A DNA stretch of 64,000 bases from Camellia lanceoleosa (Eukaryota; Streptophyta; Magnoliopsida; Ericales; Theaceae). The translations under genes were made by a program, and so were the position numbers. Location of the stretch: contig CM045763.1 of the NCBI GenBank assembly GCA_025200525.1, forward strand, positions 151,720,246 through 151,784,245, given 5' to 3'. Every line of letters begins with the position of its first letter. The stretch's first letter is position 1. Below the pieces are notes generated by a model. It searched no databases. It saw only the letters and a list, made by a program, of their open reading frames with translations, and was not told where the DNA came from. Below are positions 22,125 to 33,499 of the stretch, in pieces.

Positions 22125-24285
22125 TGTAACACCCTCAAATTAAACCCATAAATCATATATTCATGACATCCATAAACTTAAGAGAATAAAGCATATTTCC
22201 ATTCATCAAAGTATTGATTACAAAAGTATTATATGTTCACAACAAAAGTAAGTGCCCTACAGGCTTACAACTTTCCAAGCCAACACTTGGTTACAAAAAA
22301 TGAGAGTACTAAATCAAATACACATTAAGCCCTTGGCTTGAATTTACATGTAATACCAAAAAGAGAACAACAAAAATATCTATCAGCCTCAAGCCTCCCA
22401 AGCTACGTCCTTGGAGGTGGCATATCATCTGACCCTGAAAATGATGTCCCATATAGGGTGAGTCAATTCCCAGTAGAGATACACTAAACCAATTATGAGA
22501 AATAACTAAAACACTAGCATTTGATAAATGGCTAACACTTATAAACCAACTTACAACACAATCCAGTTCCATGACAAAAATGTACATGTTTCATTCTACT
22601 TTCCTTTACTTAACCAATTCAATTCATAAGCATGGCTTAGAACCTGGCCAAACAATTAAATGAGACTACATCCTATATTAAAACACTTCCTTTATTCACA
22701 ATTCAAATGAGACTACAACTCATGTCAAAAACACTTCAAATACTTCAATTATCTACGTTATGCAAACGCAATTAGAATTTCGGGACTTTCACCCTGGACA
22801 CTCCGGCCAACTTAGTTATTAACAGAGTCCATCCCCTATCTCCTCCCAAACAAGTTTGAGAGTCCATCCCCTATCTCCTCTCAAACCATGGAGTACATTC
22901 CCTATCTCCTCCCAAACAACATGCATATACAATGTATTTAACAAATATCATATACAATGATCAATCAATACACATATTCGATGTATTATTCCAATCGTCA
23001 TATTCAATGACATATTCCCCATGATTAGCTTCAGTTTTCCCTAATCAACATACAGTGTCTACAACAATCAAGACTATCCTCCACCAATAGCCCAAAGTAG
23101 TTATCTCTAAATAGATAATAAGTTTATCAAACAGATAAAATCTCAACATTTTTCATGGGTGAGTGATTAATTAATCCAACTACACCAGTCAATCTCATAA
23201 TTTCCCAATTTCATGGTTTCCAACTCACTTTCACGTTCTCATACTTTCTCAAATTAATTAAACAAATTAATTAATCATAATAAAATTAGGGCTTTTTCCC
23301 CCTTTCTCAAATATTGCTCCTAAGGCCAAATCTCATCATTTAAGCACCATAACTTCATTCTAGGGGCCACGCATACACTTGGAACCCCAAAGATAGAAAA
23401 CCTCCCTTTTGTAATTTCAATTTCAAACCCTAGTTTCCCTCAACAAACCCAAACACCACCATTAATACAAAATACATAACATCTATGTCAAAACCCATAG
23501 AAAGGAGTAGGTTATCCCTACCTCAAAAGCAAAGACCCAAAGGAGATGATGAGAAACTCGACTGTGCTCCAAACCCAATGATTTTCGGATCCAAATGTAG
23601 CCCACACCAAACTCTACACTATTTGCAAAGGAACTATGGTAGAAGATCACTCAAACTAGATGATTTCTTAGAGAGAAGTTGTATTCGAGAGAGAGAAACT
23701 CTCAAATGAGGGTTTTGAAAAGTTAGAGAGTGGTTGAAAAAGTGATTTAAAATAACACAGTCCAGATCTGATATACGTATAGTCCGCTCGAGCGGAGAAT
23801 AGGACGCTCGAGCGTAAGACACAAAAACTTTACCTGCTCGAGCGCAAACAGACCCGCTCAAGCGCCAAGGCATAACAGTAAAGAACTACCCGCTCGAGCA
23901 TAGAATACACTCCTCCAGTACTTTTACAGGCTCCAGACACCCGCTCGAGCACAACAAACCCACTCGAGCTCATACCTGGTCAAGCAAGAGGAACTCCGCT
24001 CGACCGTGAAAAACACTTCTGCAGTACTTTTGCAGATGCACAAAATGCTGAAAGGATGCAAACTCTGCTCAAGCGCAACAAGACCCGCTCGAGCAGATCA
24101 CCAAAAATCTGGGCAACAAGATTGGAGACCAAAACTCAACCAACCAGTTCAAAACACGCCAAAGACATTTCTAAACTCAAATCCAAAGAGTTAAAGGAAG
24201 GAAATGCAGCAAATACAACAACAAACATCCACGGAACCTAGTCCGGAATACAACAACCAATGAAGGGAAAATCGGGATCGCTATA
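22125..24285 (-). mobile_element. Solo LTR (2161 bp) of the CTCGAG-array gypsy family, reverse orientation
   Basis: It is bounded by an exact 5-bp target duplication CCACA (22120-22124 and 24286-24290) within a satellite monomer that resumes on the other side. Read on the minus strand it begins TATAGCGATCCCG and ends GGGTGTTACA, so the termini are TA...CA rather than TG...CA. No internal domain is present, so this is a solo LTR left by LTR-LTR recombination. It contains short minisatellites (CCATCCCCTATCTCCTCCCA, 22823-22920) and the CTCGAG array (23787-24093). The ORFs within it are chance. Confidence 0.88.
23787..24093 (-). promoter_or_regulatory. CTCGAG dyad array of solo LTR 22125-24285
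   Basis: CTCGAG (or CTCAAG) hexamers come in pairs 19-20 bp apart: 23787/23807, 23837/23857, 23944/23963 and 24068/24088. The outermost is 192 bp from the LTR 5' end. A TATATCAG box (minus strand, 23768-23775) lies just downstream. Confidence 0.6.
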
Positions 24286-24962
24286 CCACACCATACTTGA
24301 CATTTATGCATTGCAATTGTTGCCACTTACTTTCATGCCTAAGTGTTCAAGTCCTACATCTGAACATATCAGACCTTCCTTTTGCAAGGGAATAATAAAA
24401 AAGATGATACAACTCATGAATCCTTTAAAAACTTAAAAATGTTAAGAACAATTGCCAATAGAAGAAAATACTAATTTTTTTAACATGAAATTGAACTTGT
24501 CTAAGATATGGGTTGGTAGTAAGTGAGGGACTACTGACCACATTGATGAAAATAACAGTCCCTAATATTTATACAATTATAAAATTTTGAGAGATAACTT
24601 CAATTTAATAAATCAATTTTCAAGCCATATTAATTAGTTAAAGTTGCGGGTTGAAATTTTGTGAGATAACTTGACAAGTGTCAAAAGATAAACAGTGTGG
24701 AGTAATTCTCCAAAATCCCAAACAGTCACTCCATACCATACTTGACATTTATGCATTACAATTTTTGCCACTTACTTTCATGCCCAAGTGTTCAAGTCCT
24801 ACATCTGAACATATCAGACCTTCCTTTTGCAAGGCAATAATAAAAGACATGATACAACTCATGAATCCTTTGAAAACTTAAAAATGTTTAGAACAATTGC
24901 CAATAGAAGAAAATACTAATTTTTTTTGACATGAAATTGAATATGTCTAAGATATGGGTTGG

Positions 24963-25505
24963 GTTGGCGACAAACCTGAAAAAGGTCACAAACATGAGCT
25001 TCCTTGAAAAATTGTAGACATAGTTCTTTGTTGTTAGATACTATTTCAAGTATACCGACACAATTCTGATACGAAATTTTTTTTTTTTCGATGAATAACA
25101 TACGAAGGTGGTTCATACCCAAGCAAATTTACAGGCAAACACAAAGATGCTAAATCGTTCTCAGACCAAACCGAGGGCTTTTGGCTATAGAATACGCTGC
25201 CGGGGGGCGAGGCATCTTCTTCACACTTTCCATGCAAGTTAACGTCACGATCGCTAGAGATCCTCCGATACTCACAAAGTGTATCATCATATGTTACAAG
25301 AAAAAAGAGTAAATTTTGAGTTTTAAGAGAATACCGGCCGTTCAATATTTTGGATGTCCAAAATTGAACTGGTACAAGCCCAGATTGCTAACCGCGTAAT
25401 TTTTCAAGCACACGTTCGATCTTTCCTAGCTTTTAATTAAATTGAAAATTAAAAAGTGAATAAAGAAACCCCTAAGCAAAGCTGAACTGAATTGAAAAAA
25501 AGAAG

Positions 25506-25549
<44 letters not shown>

Positions 25550-26164
25550 AGTTTGATGAAATTGAGGTGAGGTAAAAAAAAATAAAAAATAAAGGTAAAA
25601 TAGATGGAGGAGAAGAAAGTCACCGTCGACGATAGAGGCCGTCGTCCTCAACAGAGGTTGTTCAACTTCACCTTCTCGGCCATCGGTATAATCACAAAGA
25701 GCAAGATAATTCACCCAAGATTTTCTGCCTTGGACGGGGTGCAACTCGTACATAGGGATGTGTGCAAGTACAGTTCAATCTTTGGGCAATGCACATTCGA
25801 TTTGAGTATGGGTTCAAGTCCAATTTAAAGTGTTTTATTTTTAAATTATTGACTTTCTCTTTTTTATAATTTCTATTCAGAATAAATAAAAGAAATCGAA
25901 ACTAGTTTGGTGACGAAAGTAGGAAAAAAAAAAGTTATCATTTGAGCATGATTTTCTCTTTTTAGAACAAAAGTAATCTTTTAGAATTAAAAATAAATAA
26001 ATTTATGTTTATTTGTGTAACACAGAAAAAATAATGTATTTTTATATTAAAATTTTTAATTTTTTTTTTACAAATTCAAAGTACTTACTAAAAATATGAA
26101 ATAATGATTTGATACAAATTTTTTAGAACAAATATGAAATTGACCATGTCTAAGATATGGGTTG
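24963..26164 (-). repeat. 1.2-kb extra unit (copy 2), with 39-bp poly-T tract
   Basis: Same structure and same minus-strand ORF fragment (25046-25345) as the unit at 20727. A run of 39 T residues at 25508-25546 replaces about 10 T in the other copies, a local mononucleotide expansion. Confidence 0.6.
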
Positions 26165-27079
26165 ATAGTAAGTGAGGGACTATTGACCATATAGATGAAA
26201 ATAACAGTCCCTAATATTTTATACATTTATGAAACGTTGAGAGACAACTTGAATTTAATACATCAATTTTCAAGCCGTATTTATTAGTTAAAGTTGCGGG
26301 TTAAAATATTGAGAGATAACTTGCCAAGTGTCAAAGGATAAACAGCGTGAAGTAATTCTCCAAAATCACCAAACAATCACTCCACACCATACTTGACGTT
26401 TATGCATTGCAATTTTTGCCACTTACTTTGATGCCCAAGTATTCAAGTCCTACATCTGAACATATCGGACTTTCCTTCTGCAAGGGAATAATAAAAAAGA
26501 TGATACAACTCATGAATCCTTTGAAAACTTAAAAATGTTAAGAACAATTGCCAATAGAAGAAAATACTAATTTTTTTTACATGAAATTGAGCATGTCGAA
26601 GATATGGGTTGCCAGTAAGTGAGGGACTATTGACCACATAGATGGAAAAAACAGTTCCTAATATTTTATACATTTATAAAATTTTTAGAGACAACTTCAA
26701 TTTAATAAATCAATTTTAAGCCATACTAATTTGTTAAAGTTGCGGGTTAAAATTTTGAGAGATAACTTGACAAGTGTCAAAGGATAAACATCATGGTGTA
26801 ATTCTCCAAAATCACCAAACAATCACTCCATACCGTACTTGACATTTATGCATTACAATTTTTGCCACTTACTTTCATGCCCAAGTGTTCAAGTCCTACA
26901 TCTGAACATATCAGTCCTTCCTTCTGCAAGGGAATAATAAAAGAGATGATACAACTCATGAATCCTTTGAAAACTTAAAAATGTTGAGAACAATTGCCAA
27001 TAGAAGGAAATACTAATTTTTTTTGCAGGAAATACTAATTTTTTTTGCATGAAATTGAACATGTCTAAGATATGGGTTG

Positions 27080-28246
27080 GGTTAGCGACAAACTTGAAAG
27101 AGGTCACAAACACGAGCTTCCTTGAAAAGTTCTAGACTTAGCTCTTTGGTGTTGGATACTGTTTCAAGTATACTGACACAATTCTAATATAGAAGTTTTT
27201 TGTTTTGGGTGAATAACATACGAAGGCGGTTCATACCCAAGCAAATTTACAGGTAAACACAAAGACGCTAAATCATTCTTAGACCAAACCGAGGGCTTTT
27301 GGCTATAGAATACGCTGTCGGGGGGCGAGGCATCTTCTTCCCACTTTCCATGCAAGTTAATGTCACAATCACTAGAGATCCTCTGATACTCACAAAGTGT
27401 ATCATCATATGTTACAAGAAAAAAGAGTGAATTTTGAGTTTTAAGAGAATATCGGCCGTTCAATATTTTGGATGTCCAAAATTGAACTGGCACAAGCCCA
27501 GATTACTAACTGCGTAATTTTTCAAGCACAAGTTCGATCTTTCCTAGCATTTAATTAAATTGAAAATTAAAAAGTTAATAAAGAAACCCCTAAGCAAAGC
27601 TGAAATGAATTGAAAAAAAGTAGAAATATTTTTTTTAATGAGTTTGATGAAATTGAGGTGAGGTACAAAAAATAAAAAATAAAGGTAAAATAGACGGAGG
27701 AGAAGAAAGTCACCGTCGATGATAGAAGCTGTTGTCCTTAGCAGAGGTTGGTCAACTTCGCCTTCTCAGCCATCGGTATAGTCACAAAGAGCAAGATAAT
27801 TCACCCAAGAATTTCTTCCTTGGACGGGGTGCAACTCGTACAAGGGCATGTGTGCAAGTATAGTTCAATCTATGTGCAATGCACGTCCGATTTGAGTATG
27901 GGTTCAAGTCCAATTTAAAGTGTTTTATTTTTAATTTATTGACTTTTTCTTTTTTATAATTTCTATTCAAAATAAATTAAAGAAATCGAAACTAGTTTGA
28001 TGATTAAAGTAGGAGAAAAAAAGTTATCATTTGAACATGATTTTCTCTTTTTAGAATAAAAGTAATCTTTTAGAATTAAAAAAAAATTGTGTTTATTTGT
28101 CTAACACAAAAAAAATAATGTATTTTTATATGAAAGTTTTTAATTTTTTGTACAAATTAAAAGTACTTACAAAAAATATAAAATAATGATTTAATACAAA
28201 TTTTTTAGAACAAATATGAAATTGAACATGTCTAAGATATGGGTTG
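27080..28246 (-). repeat. 1.2-kb extra unit (copy 3)
   Basis: Third copy; its ORF fragment (27164-27493) keeps DTLCEYQRISSDCD and VFYSQKPSVWS with a few substitutions. All three copies remain open over this part, which may reflect recent amplification rather than selection. Confidence 0.6.
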
Positions 28247-28408
28247 GTAGTAAGTGAGGGACTATTGACCACATAGATGCAAATAACAGCCCCTAATATT
28301 TTATACATTTATAGAATTTTAAGAGACAACTTGAATTTAATATATCAATTTTCAAGCCATATTTATTAGTTAAAGTTGCGGGTTAAAATTTTGAGAGATA
28401 ACTTGCCG

Positions 28409-30854
28409 TGTCAGAATGCCTCAAATAATTCGACGTGAACCACCCACATAACTGTTACATCAACTCACTTCCAAAATAGGATATTAACCATAACCCTTTA
28501 CATAAGATCAATTGTTTTACAAAAAAAATAATCTCACGTGTAGCTATACATTCATTGATAAACTAGTACATGAGCCTATAACATGTAAATCATCAAATCA
28601 AAACGAATAAGGCCCTCAAGGGCTTACAAGTCCCAAGGCAATTGCCTAGTTACACAAAATGGTCTCTCGGACCCATACACATTAGCCCTTGGCTTTACAA
28701 AAATTTATACAAAATATAAGAGCAAAATACTCCTCACAATCACGTCCACGCCATCAACTTGGCGGGATCGCCACCTTTCTTACCTGCAGCAAATCCCATA
28801 GGGGTGAGCATAAAGCTCAGTAGAGAATTCTCACAAAGTATATACAGTTATGCATTATCCTCAACATAAATTAAACGTGAGTGCAATGCCATGCCAAAGT
28901 TGATAAATGAGGAAAATATTCATTTTCAATGCACTTTCTCAAAATCACCATGTTCTCAATATTAGCTTGTGGTCTCATCAATTTCAACCTTTCAATATTA
29001 ATTCAATGGGGGCGGTAAATACGACACTGGTAATCCCTAGGCTGATGTCAGCAAGTAGACTCATGAGTACTACCAACTGCTATTTTACCTGTGCTAACCG
29101 AAGGCTCGACACCTATCCGCTGCTTTGTGTCTTTCACCACACACTCAGGCCAACTTATCAAATTCATCTACACCCGCTATCCGAACTTACCAACGTATTT
29201 ACCCCATACACATTTCCATTAGTTCTCATGGTAATATAATCTTTCTCAAGTAAACATGATGAGAATGCAACATTGGTAATAATCCACTTCATGCACATTG
29301 ATGATATAGACTCAAATGGAAATGAGATGCAATAATTAATATCTCATAACATTTCTCTATTTCCAAAATGTCTTAACAACAATAATAAACAAATACCTTC
29401 CCACTTTTACGAATACGTTTCTCATTGCACAAATAATCATGTGTCTTCAACACATCATCACAAGTTCTCAACACCAACCCATCATGACAAAACCTTTCAA
29501 CATGGCCAACATGTCATCCTTCATTTCATTTCCCCATTACATTATAATTAAGCATTTCACATCATCAATGACACTCAACAACTCACCATCTTACAACATT
29601 ACAGGATTATACGAAATTTTCAAACATCATCCTTCAAGATTTCGATTTCACTACCATGGTGCTCAACAATTATTATCTTACCTCATTAAAAGTTCAAGTG
29701 TTAGTAATAATGTTAAATACCATCTCATATCCCATGTGTCAAGTATGTTGTTATTATGATAACATTTGGTGGAACTTACTCTAATACATCCTCTTAACAC
29801 AAGAAAATAAATACTTTCAAAGACATTTTCATCATTTTGTAAAATCCCCAATTTCTAGGGTTTTTGTAATAAACTTAACACCTCTTCACTTCATGATAGA
29901 AGCCTCATCAAAATCATCCCTTTTAAACAATAAATATGAAGTCACAAGGATCAACTTAGAAACATTTCAACATTTAAACCCTCATTTGAGAAATCTCACA
30001 ATCTTTGAACCAAAACCAAAACTCTCAAAACAAATTTAATAGAAACACAAAATCAACATTTAACTTGCAAAACATGTATATATAACTCAAGAATATCCCT
30101 ACCTCAAGCTTGGAAGAGAAGATGAGCAAAAGGTTGAAACCCCAAAGTTGTTGAAACCAACTTCTACTCGGATCAAAACGAAGCTCTTGACGAGATCTAC
30201 AATCTTTCTCAAAGGAGCAAGGGAAGAAGATGCTTCCAAGAGAGTAGATCTAAAGACTTTTGAGAAAAAAGTTGTTTTGGAGAGAGAAAGAGAGACCCAC
30301 GGTTTAGAGGGAGAAAAGAGAGAAAGAAAATAAAGAAAAGGGTCAAGTGAGGGCCTATTTATAGCACTAGGTAAAATTAGAAATAAGCCCCAAAGTCAAC
30401 CCAAAATATCAAGTCAAAACCCCCAAAAAGTAGGGCCAAAAGTCGACTAAAAAAAAAACTCACAGGGTCGACCCACTGCAGGGTGTCAACACCAAAGAGG
30501 AAAATCTGGAAAACTAAGCTTGATCAAGACCCTGGTGTCGACCCTACCCCAGACATTGGTGTCTACCCTATGTTCCAAAGAACCAACACAGATAGAAGAG
30601 GGTCGACCCTCTCCCAAATCCAGTGTCTACCCTATGTTCCAAAGAACCAACACACGCATGTAAGAGGGTCGACCCTCTCCCAGTCTGGTGTCTACCCTAT
30701 GTTCCAGCAACTCCTCCAGAACTTCACCAACAGGTAAGGGTCACCCCTAGGAAGGCTGGTGTCGACCCTAGAATGGAATTTCTAAATCTCCAAGGAACTT
30801 TTGACAAGAATAAGCGCGAACAACCAAACCTAACAAGTTTAGTTCGGATTATAC
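28409..30854 (-). mobile_element. Reverse LTR of a related gypsy family with GTCGAC array (2446 bp)
   Basis: On the minus strand it begins about TATAATCCGAAC and ends GGCATTCTGACA. It shares with the CTCGAG family the block GGGTGAGCAT...CAGTAGAG and the general layout, but not the palindrome sequence. The flanking monomer has lost about 35 bp and no target duplication is visible, so the ends were altered after insertion. Frames at 28907-29239 and 29439-29759 show no recognisable domain. This is probably a solo LTR. Confidence 0.65.
30441..30766 (-). promoter_or_regulatory. GTCGAC palindrome array of LTR 28409-30854
   Basis: GTCGAC sites (30467, 30537, 30602, 30668, 30761) are each paired with a degenerate partner (GTCAAC, GTCTAC or GTCACC) 18-24 bp away. 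Two copies are extended to the same perfect 16-bp palindrome (30597-30612 and 30663-30678). It occupies the same part of the LTR as the CTCGAG array of the sister family. Confidence 0.5.
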
Positions 30855-31275
30855 TCCTCCAAAATCACCAAACAATCACTCAATACCATACTTCACATTT
30901 ATGCATTGCAATTTTTGCCACTTACTTTCATGCCCAAGTGTTCAAGTCCTACATCTGAACATATCAGACCTTCTTTTTGCAAGGGAATAATAAAAGAGAT
31001 GATACAACTCATGAATCCTTTGAAAACTTTAAAATGTTAAGAACAATTGCCAATAGAAAAAAATACTAATTTTTTTAACATGAAATTGAACATGTCTAAG
31101 ATATGGGTTGGTAGTAAGTGAGGGACTATTGACCACATAGATGAAAATAACAGTTCCTAATATTTTATACATTTATAAAATTTTGAAAGACAACTTCAAT
31201 TTAATAAATCAATTTTCAAGCCATACTAATTTGTTAAAGTTGCGGGTTAAAATTTTGAGAGATAACTTGACAACT
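30855..31275 (+). repeat. 447-bp satellite array, last block
   Basis: The remainder of the monomer interrupted at 28408, plus the first 160 bp of one more (from 31111). The array ends at a duplicated ACTTGACA and passes directly into the second satellite. Confidence 0.85.
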
Positions 31276-31386
31276 TGACAACATTATTAAAAAAATTTAT
31301 CAAATTAATAATGTTGGTTTTATTATTTTGAGTACCAACACAGATCAATAAAATAAAAGTAAATAATATTTATTTTTTTATAAAAT
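31276..31386 (+). repeat. 429-bp tandem repeat, left partial unit
   Basis: AAATTTATCAAATTAATAATGTTGG to TTTATAAAAT is the same sequence as 33840-33935. The unit is cut at 31386 by the solo LTR; AAAAT (31382-31386) is the left target duplication. Confidence 0.85.
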
Positions 31387-33499
31387 TGAAACGCCCTCAA
31401 AATAATAACATTAAACCCATCAATATAAACATGCATTTATATATAAAAGATCCACATTCTTCAATTCATCAGAGTATCTCATTACAAAAGTATTACATGT
31501 TAACAACAAAAGCAAATACCCTACAGCTTCTGACTTTCCAAGTTAACACTTGGTTACAAAAAGAGAGTACTAACTCAATTACACATTAAGCCCTTGGTTT
31601 GAATTTACATGTAATACATCAAAAGGAAATAAGACAACAAAAAGTCTGCCCGCCTCTAGCCTCCCAAGCTATGGCCTTGGAGGTGGCATGCTACCTGTAC
31701 CTGAAAATGATGTTCCCATATAGGGTGAGCCACAGCCCAGTAGAAATACACTAAACCAACTATGAACAGTGACTAAAAGATTAGCAGTTGATAGATGGCC
31801 AACACCGAGTCCATTCACTTGCTTTACATTACAGTTTCATGACATACAAGTCCAAGTTACATTTCATTTTCCATTTCTTTTTAACTCTCAATTCATAACT
31901 ATGGCTCAGAACCTGGCCATCAACTTATACGAGACAGTAACTCATATTAGACATTTTCCCATTTCATAATAGATAAGCATACTAGCTATATCAACACTTC
32001 CATAGATATGCATAAGAGCAATATCACACTTCCAAAGACAAGCATATGAGCTGTGTCAACACCTCACTAGATAAGCATATGAGCTCTATCTATGGAGTCC
32101 ATCCCCTATCTCCTCCTAAACAACATCCGGTTTAGAGGTCCATCCCTTATCATCCCCTAAACCGTGGAGTACATCCCCTATCTCCTCCAACACAACACAA
32201 TGCATATAAACAATTATTATACACATTATCAATCAATACATAAAGTTGATGTATTCTTTCAACTGTCATACTCAATGACACATTCCAGTGATTAGTTTTA
32301 GTTTGCCTAATCATCATGCATTGTCTACAACAATCAAGACTATCCTCCACCGATAGCCCAAAGCAGTTATTTCTATACAGAATATAAAAGCAACAAATGG
32401 ATATATAATCAACATTCCAACTAGGTGAGCGATAGATAATCCAACTACACCCTTTAATCCCATACATTCCCAATCTCAACATTTCCAAATCAATTCGTCA
32501 TTTCTCATAATTAATTATACAAATTAATTAACCAATGTAATTAGGGCATTTTCCATAATTAACATTACAACCATTAGGTTCCATTTTTCATCAATGTCTC
32601 AACATTTATTCCATTTCTCTGTGCCAAACATGCATCTAGGTTTATTATAATTAAAACCCCAACTTTTGTAAAATTACACAAAGGCCCAAAGTTTTCTCAA
32701 AATTACACAAAAACTCCCAATATATCAAAATCCTAAAATTTAAAGACAAAGCTCATAAAGAGGAGTAGGGTATCCCTACCTCGAAGTTTGAGCCCAAACG
32801 GAGGTAAAGACTCAAAGACCAACGTGCTCCAAATCCAAAGATTTTCAGATTAAATCAAAGCTCTCAATGCCCTCTATCTTTTTAACAAAGGCCCTAGGGT
32901 AGATTCACACTCTAGGGAGATCAAATCTTAGGGAGAGAGTAAGTTTAGAGAGAGAGAGTCTCGGATCTAGGGTTTTAAAAGAAAAGGGAGTGAAAAAGTG
33001 ATGTTTAAAAATGCTACTGTCCGCTGATATAAAACAGGCTCGCTCGAGCGAAGACTTGGTCGCTCGAGCGACCAGACACAGAAAACCCTCGCTCGAGCCA
33101 AGAAGGTCTTGCTCGAGCCAAAAACTGATAAGCACGCTCGAGCGACAGAATGCTCGCTCGAGCGAAGAACAACCAGACCGCTCGAGCGAAGGAAAGCTCG
33201 CTCGAGCCAAAAATTATAGTGTTCAGGTCCAGTACCAGACGCAATCGTTCGCTCGAGCGAAGGATCTAAAACATAGAGCTCGCTCGAGCGACAAACTCCT
33301 TGCTCGAGCGATGGACCAATATTCTAGGCAGCAACCATTTGTTCCCAAGCACAACCAACCTGTAACAAACCTGCCCAACACATCCTATAACTCAAATACA
33401 AAGTAGGAAAGGATGTAAACAAGATAATAATCAACTACTATCACCCACAGACACATGTCCGGATCATTGTACAACAAGGGTGAATCCGGGATCACTATA
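31387..33499 (-). mobile_element. Solo LTR (2113 bp) of the CTCGAG-array gypsy family, reverse orientation
   Basis: Flanked by the exact 5-bp duplication AAAAT (31382-31386 and 33500-33504) inside a 429-bp satellite unit. On the minus strand it starts TATAGTGATCCCGG and ends GAGGGCGTTTCA. It includes AGATAAGCAT minisatellite copies (about 31969-32080), CCATCCCCTATC repeats (about 32095-32200) and the CTCGAG array. No internal region is present. Confidence 0.88.
33043..33308 (-). promoter_or_regulatory. CTCGAG dyad array of solo LTR 31387-33499
   Basis: Hexamers at 33043, 33063, 33092, 33112, 33137, 33157, 33181, 33201, 33252, 33283 and 33303. Five adjacent pairs are exactly 20 bp apart. The typical core is TCGCTCGAGCGA. 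The last site is 191 bp from the LTR 5' end. A TATATCAG box (minus strand) lies at 33024-33031. Confidence 0.65.

Larger units (their letters stand above)
24286..28408 (+). repeat. 447-bp satellite array, second block
   Basis: The interrupted monomer resumes at 24286. Full monomers lie at 24516-24962 and 26165-26610. The monomer at 26611 carries a 30-bp internal duplication near 27010-27050. Extra 1.2-kb units occupy 24963-26164 and 27080-28246. The pattern is two monomers plus one long unit, a higher-order repeat of about 2.1 kb. The last monomer (28247 on) is cut at 28408. Confidence 0.9.

Noticed and set aside
28907..29759. Two frames of about 110 codons in the LTR at 28409-30854
   Set aside because: Low-complexity composition, no motif, and not present in related LTRs.
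33011..33406. Arg/Ser/Ala-rich open frames over the CTCGAG arrays (also 35452-35856, 40283-40837, 45269-45634)
   Set aside because: They are translations of the palindromic array in both strands and several frames, with no conserved start and opposite orientations in different copies.
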